From the NCBI GenBank assembly GCA_030838025.1, contig JAUTXM010000068.1, positions 1-17,663 on the forward strand: a stretch of 17,663 nt of DNA, written 5' to 3'. Made by a program: the position numbers and the translations under genes. Below, piece after piece: positions 6,149 through 12,803 of this stretch (position 1 is its first letter; each line of letters starts with the position of its first letter). Source of the DNA: Acidimicrobiaceae bacterium (GTDB taxonomy: Bacteria > Actinomycetota > Acidimicrobiia > Acidimicrobiales > Palsa-688). A model generated the notes under the pieces. It saw only the letters and a program-made list of their open reading frames with translations. It did not search any database and was not told the origin of the DNA.

Positions 6149-8574
6149 GATGCGTGCGGCGTCGGGTCGTACTTATCTTGGCGGTGGCCTCGGTGGCCGT
6201 GGCCGGGTGGGCGATGCCGGCGTTCGGCCATGCCGTGCTTCAGTCGACCGACCCCGCGTCGGGCACCGTGCTCGCCCGCTCGCCCGGGACCGTCGTGTTG
6301 CATTTCGGCGAGGCCGTCGAGATCCAGTTCGGCGCCATCCGGGTGTTCGACTCGTCCAGCAAACGGGTCGACACGGGGGGTGCCTACCACCCGAATGGCG
6401 ACGGGCGGGCGGTCGCAATCAACATTCCGAAGAGTCTCGCCGACAGCGGCTACGTCGTCACCTGGCGGGTGATCTCAGCCGACTCGCATCCTGTGCATGG
6501 TGCATTCACCTTCCTGATCGGCTCCGACAAGGCCACATCGGCCGAGGCCACGAGGGTCGAGGCGGCCCGTTTGCTGGCCACGAGTGGCGGCAGCCGGAGC
6601 GTTGGTGTGCTCTTCGGGGCGGACCGCTTTGCGTCGTTCCTGGCCCTCTTCGTCCTGATTGGCGGCGCCGCGTTGGTGGTCGGGGCATGGCCTGAGGGCC
6701 GCAGCGACCCGCGGGCACAGCGCCTGCTGTTGGCCGGCCTGGTCGGGGCGATCGTCACCACGGCGTTGGCGATCGGGTTGCAGGGGGCCTATGGAGGCGG
6801 TCTCCCGCTGTCAAAGATGTTCTCGCCCGCGGTCGCGTGGGAGGTGCTCCGGACACGCTTCGGCGAGGTGTACCTGCTCCGGCTGCTGATTCTGGTACTC
6901 GCCGCGGTGCCGCTCGTACGGCGCCTGTTCGCTCCGGCAGCCCTGCCGCGATGGTGGCGCTGGGTAGGAGTCGCGACTGCGGGTGGCTTGCTGGTCACCC
7001 CCGGCCTTGCGGGGCACGCCGCAGCCGGATCGCTGGTGGCGCTGGCTATCCCGTTCGACCTGGTGCACCTGGCCGGGGCGGCGGTGTGGGTGGGTGGTTT
7101 GGCGATGCTGGCGGTTACCGTCTTGATCCGCAGGAGCGGCAACGAAGGGCCAAGCCCTCTGGCGACCGTAGCCCGTCGTTTCTCGCAGTGGGCCCTCATC
7201 TCGGTTCTGGCCATCGCCGTCTCCGGTGGCTTCGCCGCCTGGCGACAGATCGGAAGCCTGTCAGCGGTGACCACGACGACCTTCGGCCGCCTCGTACTGG
7301 CCAAGACCATCATCTTCGTGGTCCTGATCGCGGTGGCGTCGCGCAGCCGGCGCCTGATCCACGGATCTCTGCACGTGCCGTTCCTGGCGGCCGGTCGACC
7401 CAGGCCGGCCGCCGTCACCCGGGCGAGCGCCGCCGTTTCGGCGCCATCCCACGCGACGGCCGCGACACCGGCGACGTCAGCCGCGACACCAACGGCGGCG
7501 CCCGTGACAACGGTCGGGTCGGCGACAACCGCCGCACCCGCCACAGCCGCCGCACCCGCGACGACCACCGCACTCGAAGCCACCGCGCCGGCAACGTCCG
7601 CTCCCCCGGCAACAGCCGCCGCACCCACCGCCACCGAAGCGGCAACAGCTGCCGAGCCGGCGAGGTCCGACGCACCCACCGCCACCGAAGCGGCAACAGC
7701 TGCCGTGCCGGCGAGGTCCGACGCACCCACCGCCACTGCCTCGGCGACGTCCGCTCACCCGGCGAGGTCCGACGCACCCACCGCCACTGCCTCGGCGACG
7801 TCCGTTCACCCGGCAATGCCCGACGCACCCACCGCCACCGCCTCGGCGACGTCCGCTCCCCCGGCGACCTCCGCCGCACCTACCACCACTGCACCGGCGA
7901 CAGCTGCGCCGCCCGCCAACTCGGCCGCGCCGACGACCACCGGCGCCACGGCGACAGCCGTTGCCGCGGCGGACCGTGCAGACGGTGCGTCACCGACGGC
8001 AACGGCCCGCCCGGGTTCGCCCGGCCCCGGCCCCGGCCCCGGAGCCATGGCCGCGCCGACCGCCAAGCGTGCGACGTGGGGCGCAGGCGGCGGGCAGCGG
8101 AGCCGGCCCGTCAGGCGGCGGACCAAGGCGCAACGGCAATCCGACCTGCGCAAGACCGTCCTCGTCGAGGTCTTCCTGGCCGCCGTGATCGTGGCGGTTT
8201 CCGCAGTACTCGTCAACGCCCAGCCCGCCCGCCAGGCGCTGAGCAAGCCATTCTCGGCTGAGGTTCATGCCGGCCCGAATGTGCTGGTCGATGTCGTGGT
8301 CGACCCGGCCAAAGCCGGACCGGTTGCCATCCACCTCTACACACTGAGCGCCGACGGCGGCCAGCTCGACGTGCCCGAAGTGACGGCGTCCATGAGCCTT
8401 GCATCTGCCGGGATTGCCAACCTCAACGTCCCATTGCAGAAAGGCGGTGCCGGGCACTTCCTCGTCGGGGGCTTCCAAGTTCCGCTTCGGGGCACCTGGA
8501 CGCTGAACATCACCGTCCGGACGACCGAGTTCGACGAGTTCAACGCGACACCGGTCAGGGTTCACATGCGTTGA
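6145..8574 (+). CDS. CopC-CopD fusion copper protein with C-terminal exported domain and long Ala/Thr/Pro linker
   Basis: An 809-residue envelope protein for copper binding and probably copper uptake. The signal peptide (1-28, ending AMPAFG) should be cut before H29, giving the N-terminal histidine expected of CopC. The CopC domain is about 29-128 (HAVLQSTDPASG, then SADSHPVHGAFTF with further metal ligands). CopD-type membrane helices span about 150-420 (including HLAGAAVWVGGL and FSQWALISVLAIAVSGGFAAWRQIG in two parts). Residues about 425-640 are low complexity, with six 17-residue repeats. One more helix (LVEVFLAAVIVAVSAVLVN) and an exported beta-rich domain of YtkA/FixH type end the protein. 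ATG 6145 is chosen for the signal peptide and the ATGA overlap. The linker is far longer than I expect in this family. Confidence 0.88.
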   Translation: MRCVRRRVVLILAVASVAVAGWAMPAFGHAVLQSTDPASGTVLARSPGTVVLHFGEAVEIQFGAIRVFDSSSKRVDTGGAYHPNGDGRAVAINIPKSLADSGYVVTWRVISADSHPVHGAFTFLIGSDKATSAEATRVEAARLLATSGGSRSVGVLFGADRFASFLALFVLIGGAALVVGAWPEGRSDPRAQRLLLAGLVGAIVTTALAIGLQGAYGGGLPLSKMFSPAVAWEVLRTRFGEVYLLRLLILVLAAVPLVRRLFAPAALPRWWRWVGVATAGGLLVTPGLAGHAAAGSLVALAIPFDLVHLAGAAVWVGGLAMLAVTVLIRRSGNEGPSPLATVARRFSQWALISVLAIAVSGGFAAWRQIGSLSAVTTTTFGRLVLAKTIIFVVLIAVASRSRRLIHGSLHVPFLAAGRPRPAAVTRASAAVSAPSHATAATPATSAATPTAAPVTTVGSATTAAPATAAAPATTTALEATAPATSAPPATAAAPTATEAATAAEPARSDAPTATEAATAAVPARSDAPTATASATSAHPARSDAPTATASATSVHPAMPDAPTATASATSAPPATSAAPTTTAPATAAPPANSAAPTTTGATATAVAAADRADGASPTATARPGSPGPGPGPGAMAAPTAKRATWGAGGGQRSRPVRRRTKAQRQSDLRKTVLVEVFLAAVIVAVSAVLVNAQPARQALSKPFSAEVHAGPNVLVDVVVDPAKAGPVAIHLYTLSADGGQLDVPEVTASMSLASAGIANLNVPLQKGGAGHFLVGGFQVPLRGTWTLNITVRTTEFDEFNATPVRVHMR
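7621..7926 (+). repeat. Six 51-bp repeats encoding 17-residue Ala/Thr/Pro units in the CopD linker
   Basis: In-frame units start at 7621, 7672, 7723, 7774, 7825 and 7876. The first reads APTATEAATAAEPARSD; later units diverge gradually (APTATASATSAHPARSD, APTTTAPATAAPPANSA). Degenerate Ala/Thr/Pro sequence flanks the array on both sides, from about 7430 to 8040. All units keep the copC-copD frame, so this is coding expansion and not a CRISPR array. Confidence 0.85.
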
Positions 8575-8579
8575 CCTCC

Positions 8580-8609
8580 GGAACTTTTGACGAGCGCCCA
8601 ACGACTGCC
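8580..8609 (+). promoter_or_regulatory. Putative second ECF promoter, upstream of ycnI
   Basis: GGAACTT (8580-8586), 16 bp, then GACTGCC (8603-8609). The -35 element, the spacer length and the GACT match the element before the anti-sigma gene. ATG 8616 lies 13 bp from the GACT (11 bp at the first site), and no ribosome binding site is visible, so a leaderless internal transcript for ycnI and the next gene is plausible. It sits just after the copC-copD stop. Confidence 0.6.
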
Positions 8610-8615
8610 ACGACA

Positions 8616-9347
8616 ATGAGACTCAGATTTCTCGCGGGAATGGCGCTGTGCACGGTGATGCTGCTCGCGTCGGCAGCACCCGCCGTGGCGCACGTGACCA
8701 CCGACCCCGAAACGGCGCCCAAGGGCGGCGAAATCACCATGCGGTTCCGAGTGCCGAATGAGGTGAGCACGGCGAACGTGGTGAAGATCGATGTTGCCTT
8801 CCCGACCGACCACCCCCTCCTGGGCGTGGCGGTCGAACCTGTCGCCGGTTGGACCTCCACCGTCACCGAGGTCCAACTCAACCCGCCAGTGCCGACCGAC
8901 GACGGACCCGTGACCCAGGCGGTGAGCGAGATTGTCTGGACCGCTGCCAGTGGCGGCGGGACCGGACCCGGCCAGTTCCAGGAGTTCCCGGTGCTGGTCC
9001 AGCGACTACCGACCGACACCGATCAGTCGGTATTCAAGGTCGTCCAGACGTACGGCGATGGCACCGTCGTGCGGTGGATCGACCCCGTCGTGGCGGGCCA
9101 AGCCGCGCCTGACCACCCGACACCGATTCTCACGTTGACCGGCTCCACGGACGGCAGCGCTGCGGGGACAGGAGGATCGACGGTAGACGTGACAAAGCTG
9201 GCAAAGAAGAGTTCGGTCTCGGCAGCCAGCACCCTCGGCGTGATCGGCATCGTCGTCGGCGCCGCGGGGCTCGTCGTGGCGTTGCTGGCGATTCGCCGGC
9301 GGTCGGCCGCCGACGTCAGCACCGCGAACCCGTCCTCGACTCCCTGA
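8616..9347 (+). CDS. ycnI: YcnI-like (DUF1775) copper-binding membrane-anchored protein
   Basis: A 243-residue exported protein. The signal peptide (1-25) ends PAVA and should be cut before H26 (HVTTDPETAPKGG), the YcnI start that binds Cu(II) through its N-terminal histidine. Conserved family positions are visible: E49 in FRVPNE and W108 in EIVWTAASGGG, followed by FQEFPV. A Ser/Gly/Thr-rich stretch leads to a C-terminal helix (about 208-228) and RRR, the anchor topology of YcnI. A TTG at 8571 overlapping the copC-copD stop would add 15 residues before the signal peptide; I prefer ATG 8616. YcnI and CopC-CopD are expected to pass copper between them outside the membrane. Confidence 0.9.
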   Translation: MRLRFLAGMALCTVMLLASAAPAVAHVTTDPETAPKGGEITMRFRVPNEVSTANVVKIDVAFPTDHPLLGVAVEPVAGWTSTVTEVQLNPPVPTDDGPVTQAVSEIVWTAASGGGTGPGQFQEFPVLVQRLPTDTDQSVFKVVQTYGDGTVVRWIDPVVAGQAAPDHPTPILTLTGSTDGSAAGTGGSTVDVTKLAKKSSVSAASTLGVIGIVVGAAGLVVALLAIRRRSAADVSTANPSSTP

Positions 9348-9367
9348 TCGAGTTGCCAGCCATCAGA

Positions 9368-10540
9368 ATGGGCCTGGTGAAACGAGCGGCGTTGATGCTG
9401 GCAACCGTGCTGGGCTTCGTGCTGCTGCCGGCTCAGCCGGCGTCAGCACACACTGTGTCGGGAGTGGGCGCAACCAACTGGAAATCGGTACTTACCAGCG
9501 TCACGCCGGCACTGCCGGGACTCACGGTCAAGCTGGTCGAAGGCGGAAGCAGGATCGAGCTGATCAACCACGGCCCCGAGGTCCTCGTGTTCGGCTACGA
9601 GGGCGAGCCATATCTTCGGGTCGGGCCTCAGGGCGTCTTCGAGAACTTGCAATCGCCCGCCACATATTTGAACTGCAGTCGGACCGGGTGTTCGTTTCCC
9701 GCCGGGCTCAACAAGGACGGCCCGCCGCAGTGGAAGAAAATCTCCTCCGGCCAGACGACGCGCTGGCACGACCATCGAGCTCATTTCATGGGCAGCCAAC
9801 TCCCGCCCGACGTGGCGCAGTCACCCAACAAAATCCACCAGGAAGCGGACTGGGTGATCACGATGACCCAGGGATCGACCCCGATCACCGTGAAGGGCAA
9901 CTACACATGGATTCCCGGCTCGAGCCCCCTCCCATGGCTGCTGGTGGCGCTGGCTCTTGCGGCGCTGGGAGCGGCGCTCGGACTGTTGGGTGCGTGGGGC
10001 GTACCGCTCGCCGTGGCCCTCCTGGTGGTGACGGTCAACGACGTGTACCACGCCGTCGGCATCGCTTGGTTCTGGTCGGGCAGCTTCGTGTACCGGCTCG
10101 AGCAGTTCTTCTCGGGCAGCTTCTACTCGTTCGTCGGGTGGGCACTCGGGATCGTCGCCGCCTGGCTGCTGATGCGCCGCCGGGTCGACGGCTTGTATGC
10201 CGCGGTATTCGCCGGTGGTTCGGCTGCGCTGTTCACCGGGCTGCTGGACATTACGGTGCTGTCGCGTTCCCAGGCGCCGTTTGGCGGTTCCCTCTCGGTG
10301 GATCGTGTCACCGTTGTCATCTCCCTCGGGCTCGGGCTCGGCGTCGCGATCGGTGCCCTGATCGGGATCCGTGCGTCACGGCCGGAACTCGAGCTCGATG
10401 GCTCTGACGACTTCGAGACCGACGAGGACGACCTCGCCACTGACGACTTCGACACTGACGACCTCGACGACGAAGCCACTGGCACCGTCGACCGCGAGGG
10501 AGACCCCGGGTCGGGAGCCACCGTGTCGGGCCGGGGCTAG
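9368..10540 (+). CDS. Exported multi-pass membrane protein of unknown function, copper-operon associated
   Basis: A 390-residue protein. The signal peptide (1-27, PAQPASA) should be cut before H28, so the mature chain starts HTVSGVGATNW. The outside domain (about 28-185) has GYEGEPYLRVGPQGV, a possible C103/C108 disulphide (NCSRTGCSF) and the histidine cluster RWHDHRAHFM (132-141). Four to six helices follow, including about 189-224, 256-270, 275-300 and 314-335. The tail (341-378) is extremely acidic. I recall similar proteins beside CopC/YcnI genes in actinobacteria, but I know no assigned function. The N-terminal His and the HDHRAH cluster suggest metal binding. GTG 9377 is an alternative start that gives a shorter signal peptide. 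It is the last gene of the copper operon. Confidence 0.8.
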   Translation: MGLVKRAALMLATVLGFVLLPAQPASAHTVSGVGATNWKSVLTSVTPALPGLTVKLVEGGSRIELINHGPEVLVFGYEGEPYLRVGPQGVFENLQSPATYLNCSRTGCSFPAGLNKDGPPQWKKISSGQTTRWHDHRAHFMGSQLPPDVAQSPNKIHQEADWVITMTQGSTPITVKGNYTWIPGSSPLPWLLVALALAALGAALGLLGAWGVPLAVALLVVTVNDVYHAVGIAWFWSGSFVYRLEQFFSGSFYSFVGWALGIVAAWLLMRRRVDGLYAAVFAGGSAALFTGLLDITVLSRSQAPFGGSLSVDRVTVVISLGLGLGVAIGALIGIRASRPELELDGSDDFETDEDDLATDDFDTDDLDDEATGTVDREGDPGSGATVSGRG

Positions 10541-10770
10541 ATCACCCTCCCTCTCCGAGCGCTGACCGTTCCCCGGCCTGGCAGGCAACCAGCGAGAGTG
10601 TTGTTGACCAGCTTGACACGGCAACGGACCTGGGGGGCGTTCCGAGCCGCCGATGCCGGTCGCCCGTCCGAGGCCCGCCGCCGTACGCCACGTTTTACCA
10701 ACCATTGACGACATCGAAACCGGCATGGATGTTTCAGGCGTCGCACATCTACGCCCCGCACCTCGCGAGG

Positions 10771-11199
10771 TCACGCCAGCGGCGCCACTTCGGTTGTGCA
10801 GTAGGAGCAACGGCGGGCCGCCTTCGGGATCTGGCTCAGGCACTCCGGGCATGGGCGGTCCGAACTCTCTGGTTCAGGAGCCAGCCGGCGGCGCTCCGCG
10901 AGCAGGTTGACCGGCTTCACGACGACAAAGAAGACCGCGGTCGCGACCGACAGGAATGCGATCACCTGATTGATGAAATCACCGAAGAGGAACCGGCTGT
11001 GGTTGATCGTGAAGGTGAGGTTGGAGAAATCCGGCTTCCCGAACACGGCGGCCACGATTGGCGTGAGGAGGTCCTTGACCAAGGCGCTCACGACCAACCC
11101 AAAGGCCGTACCGATGATCACGGCAATGGCGAGGTCGACCACGTTTCCGCGGAGGAGGAAGTCCTTGAACTCGCCGAGCAGTCCCTTGTTGCCTGCCAT
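10771..11199 (-). CDS. mscL: Large-conductance mechanosensitive channel MscL with C-terminal zinc ribbon
   Basis: A 142-residue channel that opens under membrane tension to release solutes during osmotic downshock. The N-terminal amphipathic helix and first membrane helix (GLLGEFKDFLLRGNVVDLAIAVIIG, read in two parts) are typical, with TM1 at about 21-45 and TM2 at about 72-98 (INQVIAFLSVATAVFFVV). The usual C-terminal bundle is followed by a zinc ribbon, C117-x2-C120 and C131-x2-C134, an addition I associate with some actinobacterial MscL proteins. ATG 11199 has GGGGG six bases upstream; ATG 11205 would add Met-Ala but sits directly against that run. It has no obvious link to its neighbours. 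Confidence 0.93.
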   Translation of the reverse strand: MAGNKGLLGEFKDFLLRGNVVDLAIAVIIGTAFGLVVSALVKDLLTPIVAAVFGKPDFSNLTFTINHSRFLFGDFINQVIAFLSVATAVFFVVVKPVNLLAERRRLAPEPESSDRPCPECLSQIPKAARRCSYCTTEVAPLA

Positions 11200-11303
11200 C
11201 GCCATCCCCCGATCGTCCAGTTGTGTCTGGCCAGCCGGCAGCGTAGGCCCCCAAATCGGTCAGAGGCGGGTCTCGAAGCGTCGAGTTGTCAGCCCGGCAT
11301 ACC

Positions 11304-11369
11304 GCATTCCGCTCAGGTTCGCTCCATGGTTGACGGGGGGCGGGGTACACCGGGCGAACCGCGGAATGC
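11304..11369. repeat. Long inverted repeat upstream of mscL
   Basis: GCATTCCGC (11304-11312), TCA, GGTTCGC (11316-11322) pairs with GCGAACC (11354-11360) and GCGGAATGC (11361-11369). That is 16 perfect pairs with one 3-base bulge and a 31-base G-rich loop. It lies in the 228-bp gap between the MSWDVF-family gene and mscL, both on the minus strand. It could be a terminator for the first, a leader structure for mscL, or a small palindromic element. No T-tract is seen. Confidence 0.7.
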
Positions 11370-11427
11370 AGTTGCCGGGGGGCGGGCGAAGATCGGCGGC
11401 GCGACCGGGCTGTGGCGGCGTTCCCGA

Positions 11428-11793
11428 TCAGGACGCCGTCAGGAAGGTGCCTCGAGACGTATCGAACAGGGTGGCTCCGACGGAATCAGCGATCGCCAAC
11501 ATCAGGCGAACCGCGCCGCTCTCGACTCGGACGCCGCTCGGCGCGTCGCCGCGGACGAAGAACATGAAGCTGTCCACGCTCAACTCGCTGCCCAGGCTGA
11601 CCTCCACGAGGTAGTCGGGACCTTGGACGACGAGCCATTCGGGATCGGACTCGTCGACCTGGGGTGCCAGTTGGCGAATCGTTCCGATCAACTCGTCACG
11701 TGAACCCATGGCGGGCATCTGGTAGCCCGTCGGCAGCTCCTCCATACGGCGGAGATCCTTGGGTGCGACGAATGCGAACACGTCCCAACTCAT
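11428..11793 (-). CDS. Small conserved protein of unknown function (starts MSWDVF)
   Basis: A 121-residue soluble protein. It starts MSWDVFAFVAPKDLRRMEELP and continues with GSRDELIGTIRQLAP, SDPEWLVVQGPDYLVEVSLG, VDSFMFFVRG and a C-terminal LFDTSRGTFL. I recognise this pattern (MSWDVF, SDP-W, the DSF/ RG strand and a final FD-S-G-F) from widespread short hypothetical proteins, but no function is established that I know of. The frame is open upstream to 11940, but that extension runs through the duplicated glnA end (EFMLYYD), so ATG 11793, with a G-rich ribosome binding site (gggggatc) about 6-8 bases upstream, is preferred. There is no membrane segment or signal peptide. Confidence 0.8.
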   Translation of the reverse strand: MSWDVFAFVAPKDLRRMEELPTGYQMPAMGSRDELIGTIRQLAPQVDESDPEWLVVQGPDYLVEVSLGSELSVDSFMFFVRGDAPSGVRVESGAVRLMLAIADSVGATLFDTSRGTFLTAS

Positions 11794-11874
11794 GGGCGAT
11801 CCCCCGCCCCGCGGCCAGCCAGCAACGAGCGGGCCGCCGACACCGGGGCCGCCGACCAAGGAGAGCCCTGGGAA

Positions 11875-11926
11875 AGGTCGGCGGCCGCGGCCAGGCGACT
11901 CGACGTCGTAGTAGAGCATGAACTCC
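11875..11926 (-). repeat. Degenerate copy of the glnA 3' end (possible attachment-site remnant)
   Basis: On the minus strand this reads EFMLYYDV, matching the last residues of GlnA (EFMLYYDI). The similarity continues past the glnA stop. Aligned with 12751-12803 it differs at 9 of 53 positions, including one gap. The stop codon TAG has become GAG here. Together the two copies bracket about 0.8 kb that contains a broken methyltransferase. Confidence 0.8.
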
Positions 11927-12087
11927 TGCCGGCGGTCCACTGACCAGGGGTGATGGCCACAGATGAACCTCGTGCCCCAATGTTCTTGTCAGCAAGTTCG
12001 AAGGGCATCCCCACGGTCGGGTGCGTTCCGACGGTACCGACGGTCACTCCGCACTTAGGAGTGCGCATACACAAGGCTCGACTGCAG

Positions 12088-12635
12088 TCACATGGTCTCG
12101 GCGACCGCTTCGGCGACGCGTTGAGCGAGCAGCGGCGGTACCGAGTTGCCGAGCTGCGACTGTACCGACGATCGGGAGCCGACCAGGGTGAAGTCGTCAG
12201 GGAAGGTGACAGGCGTTTGACCTCGGCGACCCGGAGGCGCCGATTGTCCCAGTGGAACGGACCGACGTTGGGGCCCGGTTGCGCCTGGATTGTGGGCGAT
12301 GGCCGTGTCGGGTCCAGCTTGAGCAGGAACGACCAGTAGCGGCTGCGCCACTCGAATATTGGAGTTGGGTGGCCTCGTTTCGCGGTGAAGTGCAGGTAGT
12401 TGTCGCCGGGTGGCACCTCGGGCAGGAGGTGTCCCCACCGGCCACGAATCTGCTCCGAGTCCTCAGGCTCCGTCGTGAGCCCCTCCAGGACGGCTCCGAC
12501 GCTCACGTGGGGCTGAAACCCCCAGCCGGTCACGCGGCGCTCCCAAGGCCCGCCGTGGCTAGCTGATGGTAGCTCGGGGATGGGCGAGCCCTTCGGAGCG
12601 CCGACGATGAACAGGCGAGGTCCGACAGTCGACAT
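12088..12635 (-). pseudogene. DNA cytosine-5 methyltransferase, C-terminal fragment, frameshifted
   Basis: The minus strand reads RLFIVGAPKG (motif VIII neighbourhood), then a target-recognition stretch (GHLLPEVPPGDNYLHF, HPTPIFEWRSRYWSFLLKL, QAQPGPNVGPFHW), then RRLRVAEVKRL of motif IX. At about 12212-12222 the frame changes by one missing base, and motif IX continues as TFPDDFTLVGS. Motif X follows (QLGNSVPPLLAQRVAEAV) to a stop at 12088. The N-terminal catalytic motifs (SAM loop, Pro-Cys, ENV) are absent: a stop sits directly before the first ATG and nothing upstream matches. It is therefore a truncated, frameshifted relic, probably of a restriction-modification system, lying between the duplicated glnA ends. 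Confidence 0.8.
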
Positions 12636-12750
12636 CTACGAGCACGTGGTTCGCTGACGAAGAGGACCGAACTAGCGCTTCCATTGATGCTGAGCTGGGT
12701 GGTTCCGCGTCCTCGCGCGTCCTGGTCCAGACCTCTCGCCACTAACTCCC

Positions 12751-12803
12751 AGGTCAGCGGCCGGGGCCAAGACCACTAGATGTCGTAATAGAGCATGAAC
12801 TCC
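12751..12803 (-). repeat. glnA 3'-end copy of the flanking direct repeat
   Basis: This intact copy covers the last eight residues of GlnA, the TAG stop and about 25 bp of downstream sequence. It matches 11875-11926 in the same orientation at about 83% identity. The two copies start 876 bp apart. This looks like the left and right borders of an old insertion at the glnA end. Confidence 0.8.

Noticed and set aside
7621..7926. CRISPR-like or minisatellite array in the copper gene
   Set aside because: The 51-bp units have no unique spacers and encode in-frame 17-residue repeats.
6837..8261. 474-codon plus-strand frame inside copC-copD
   Set aside because: An out-of-frame Arg/His-rich shadow of the CopD helices and linker; the real frame has a signal peptide and family motifs.
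8571..8615. TTG start of ycnI overlapping the copC-copD stop
   Set aside because: It would add a polar 15-residue lead before the signal peptide; ATG 8616 gives a normal signal peptide and fits the putative promoter.
10541..10770. TTGACA near 10613 as a promoter, and GAAAC/GTTTC near 10717 as an operator
   Set aside because: No -10 at the right distance and no downstream gene on that strand; the region lies between convergent gene ends. I see nothing supportable in it.
11794..11940. N-terminal extension of the MSWDVF-family gene
   Set aside because: This stretch is the duplicated glnA end plus Gly/Pro-rich sequence; the conserved family start is at 11793.
11927..12087. Possible short gene between the glnA-end copy and the methyltransferase
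   Set aside because: No start with a ribosome binding site and no recognisable motif; only a small CACTCC/GGAGTG hairpin and a short ccgacggt repeat are visible.
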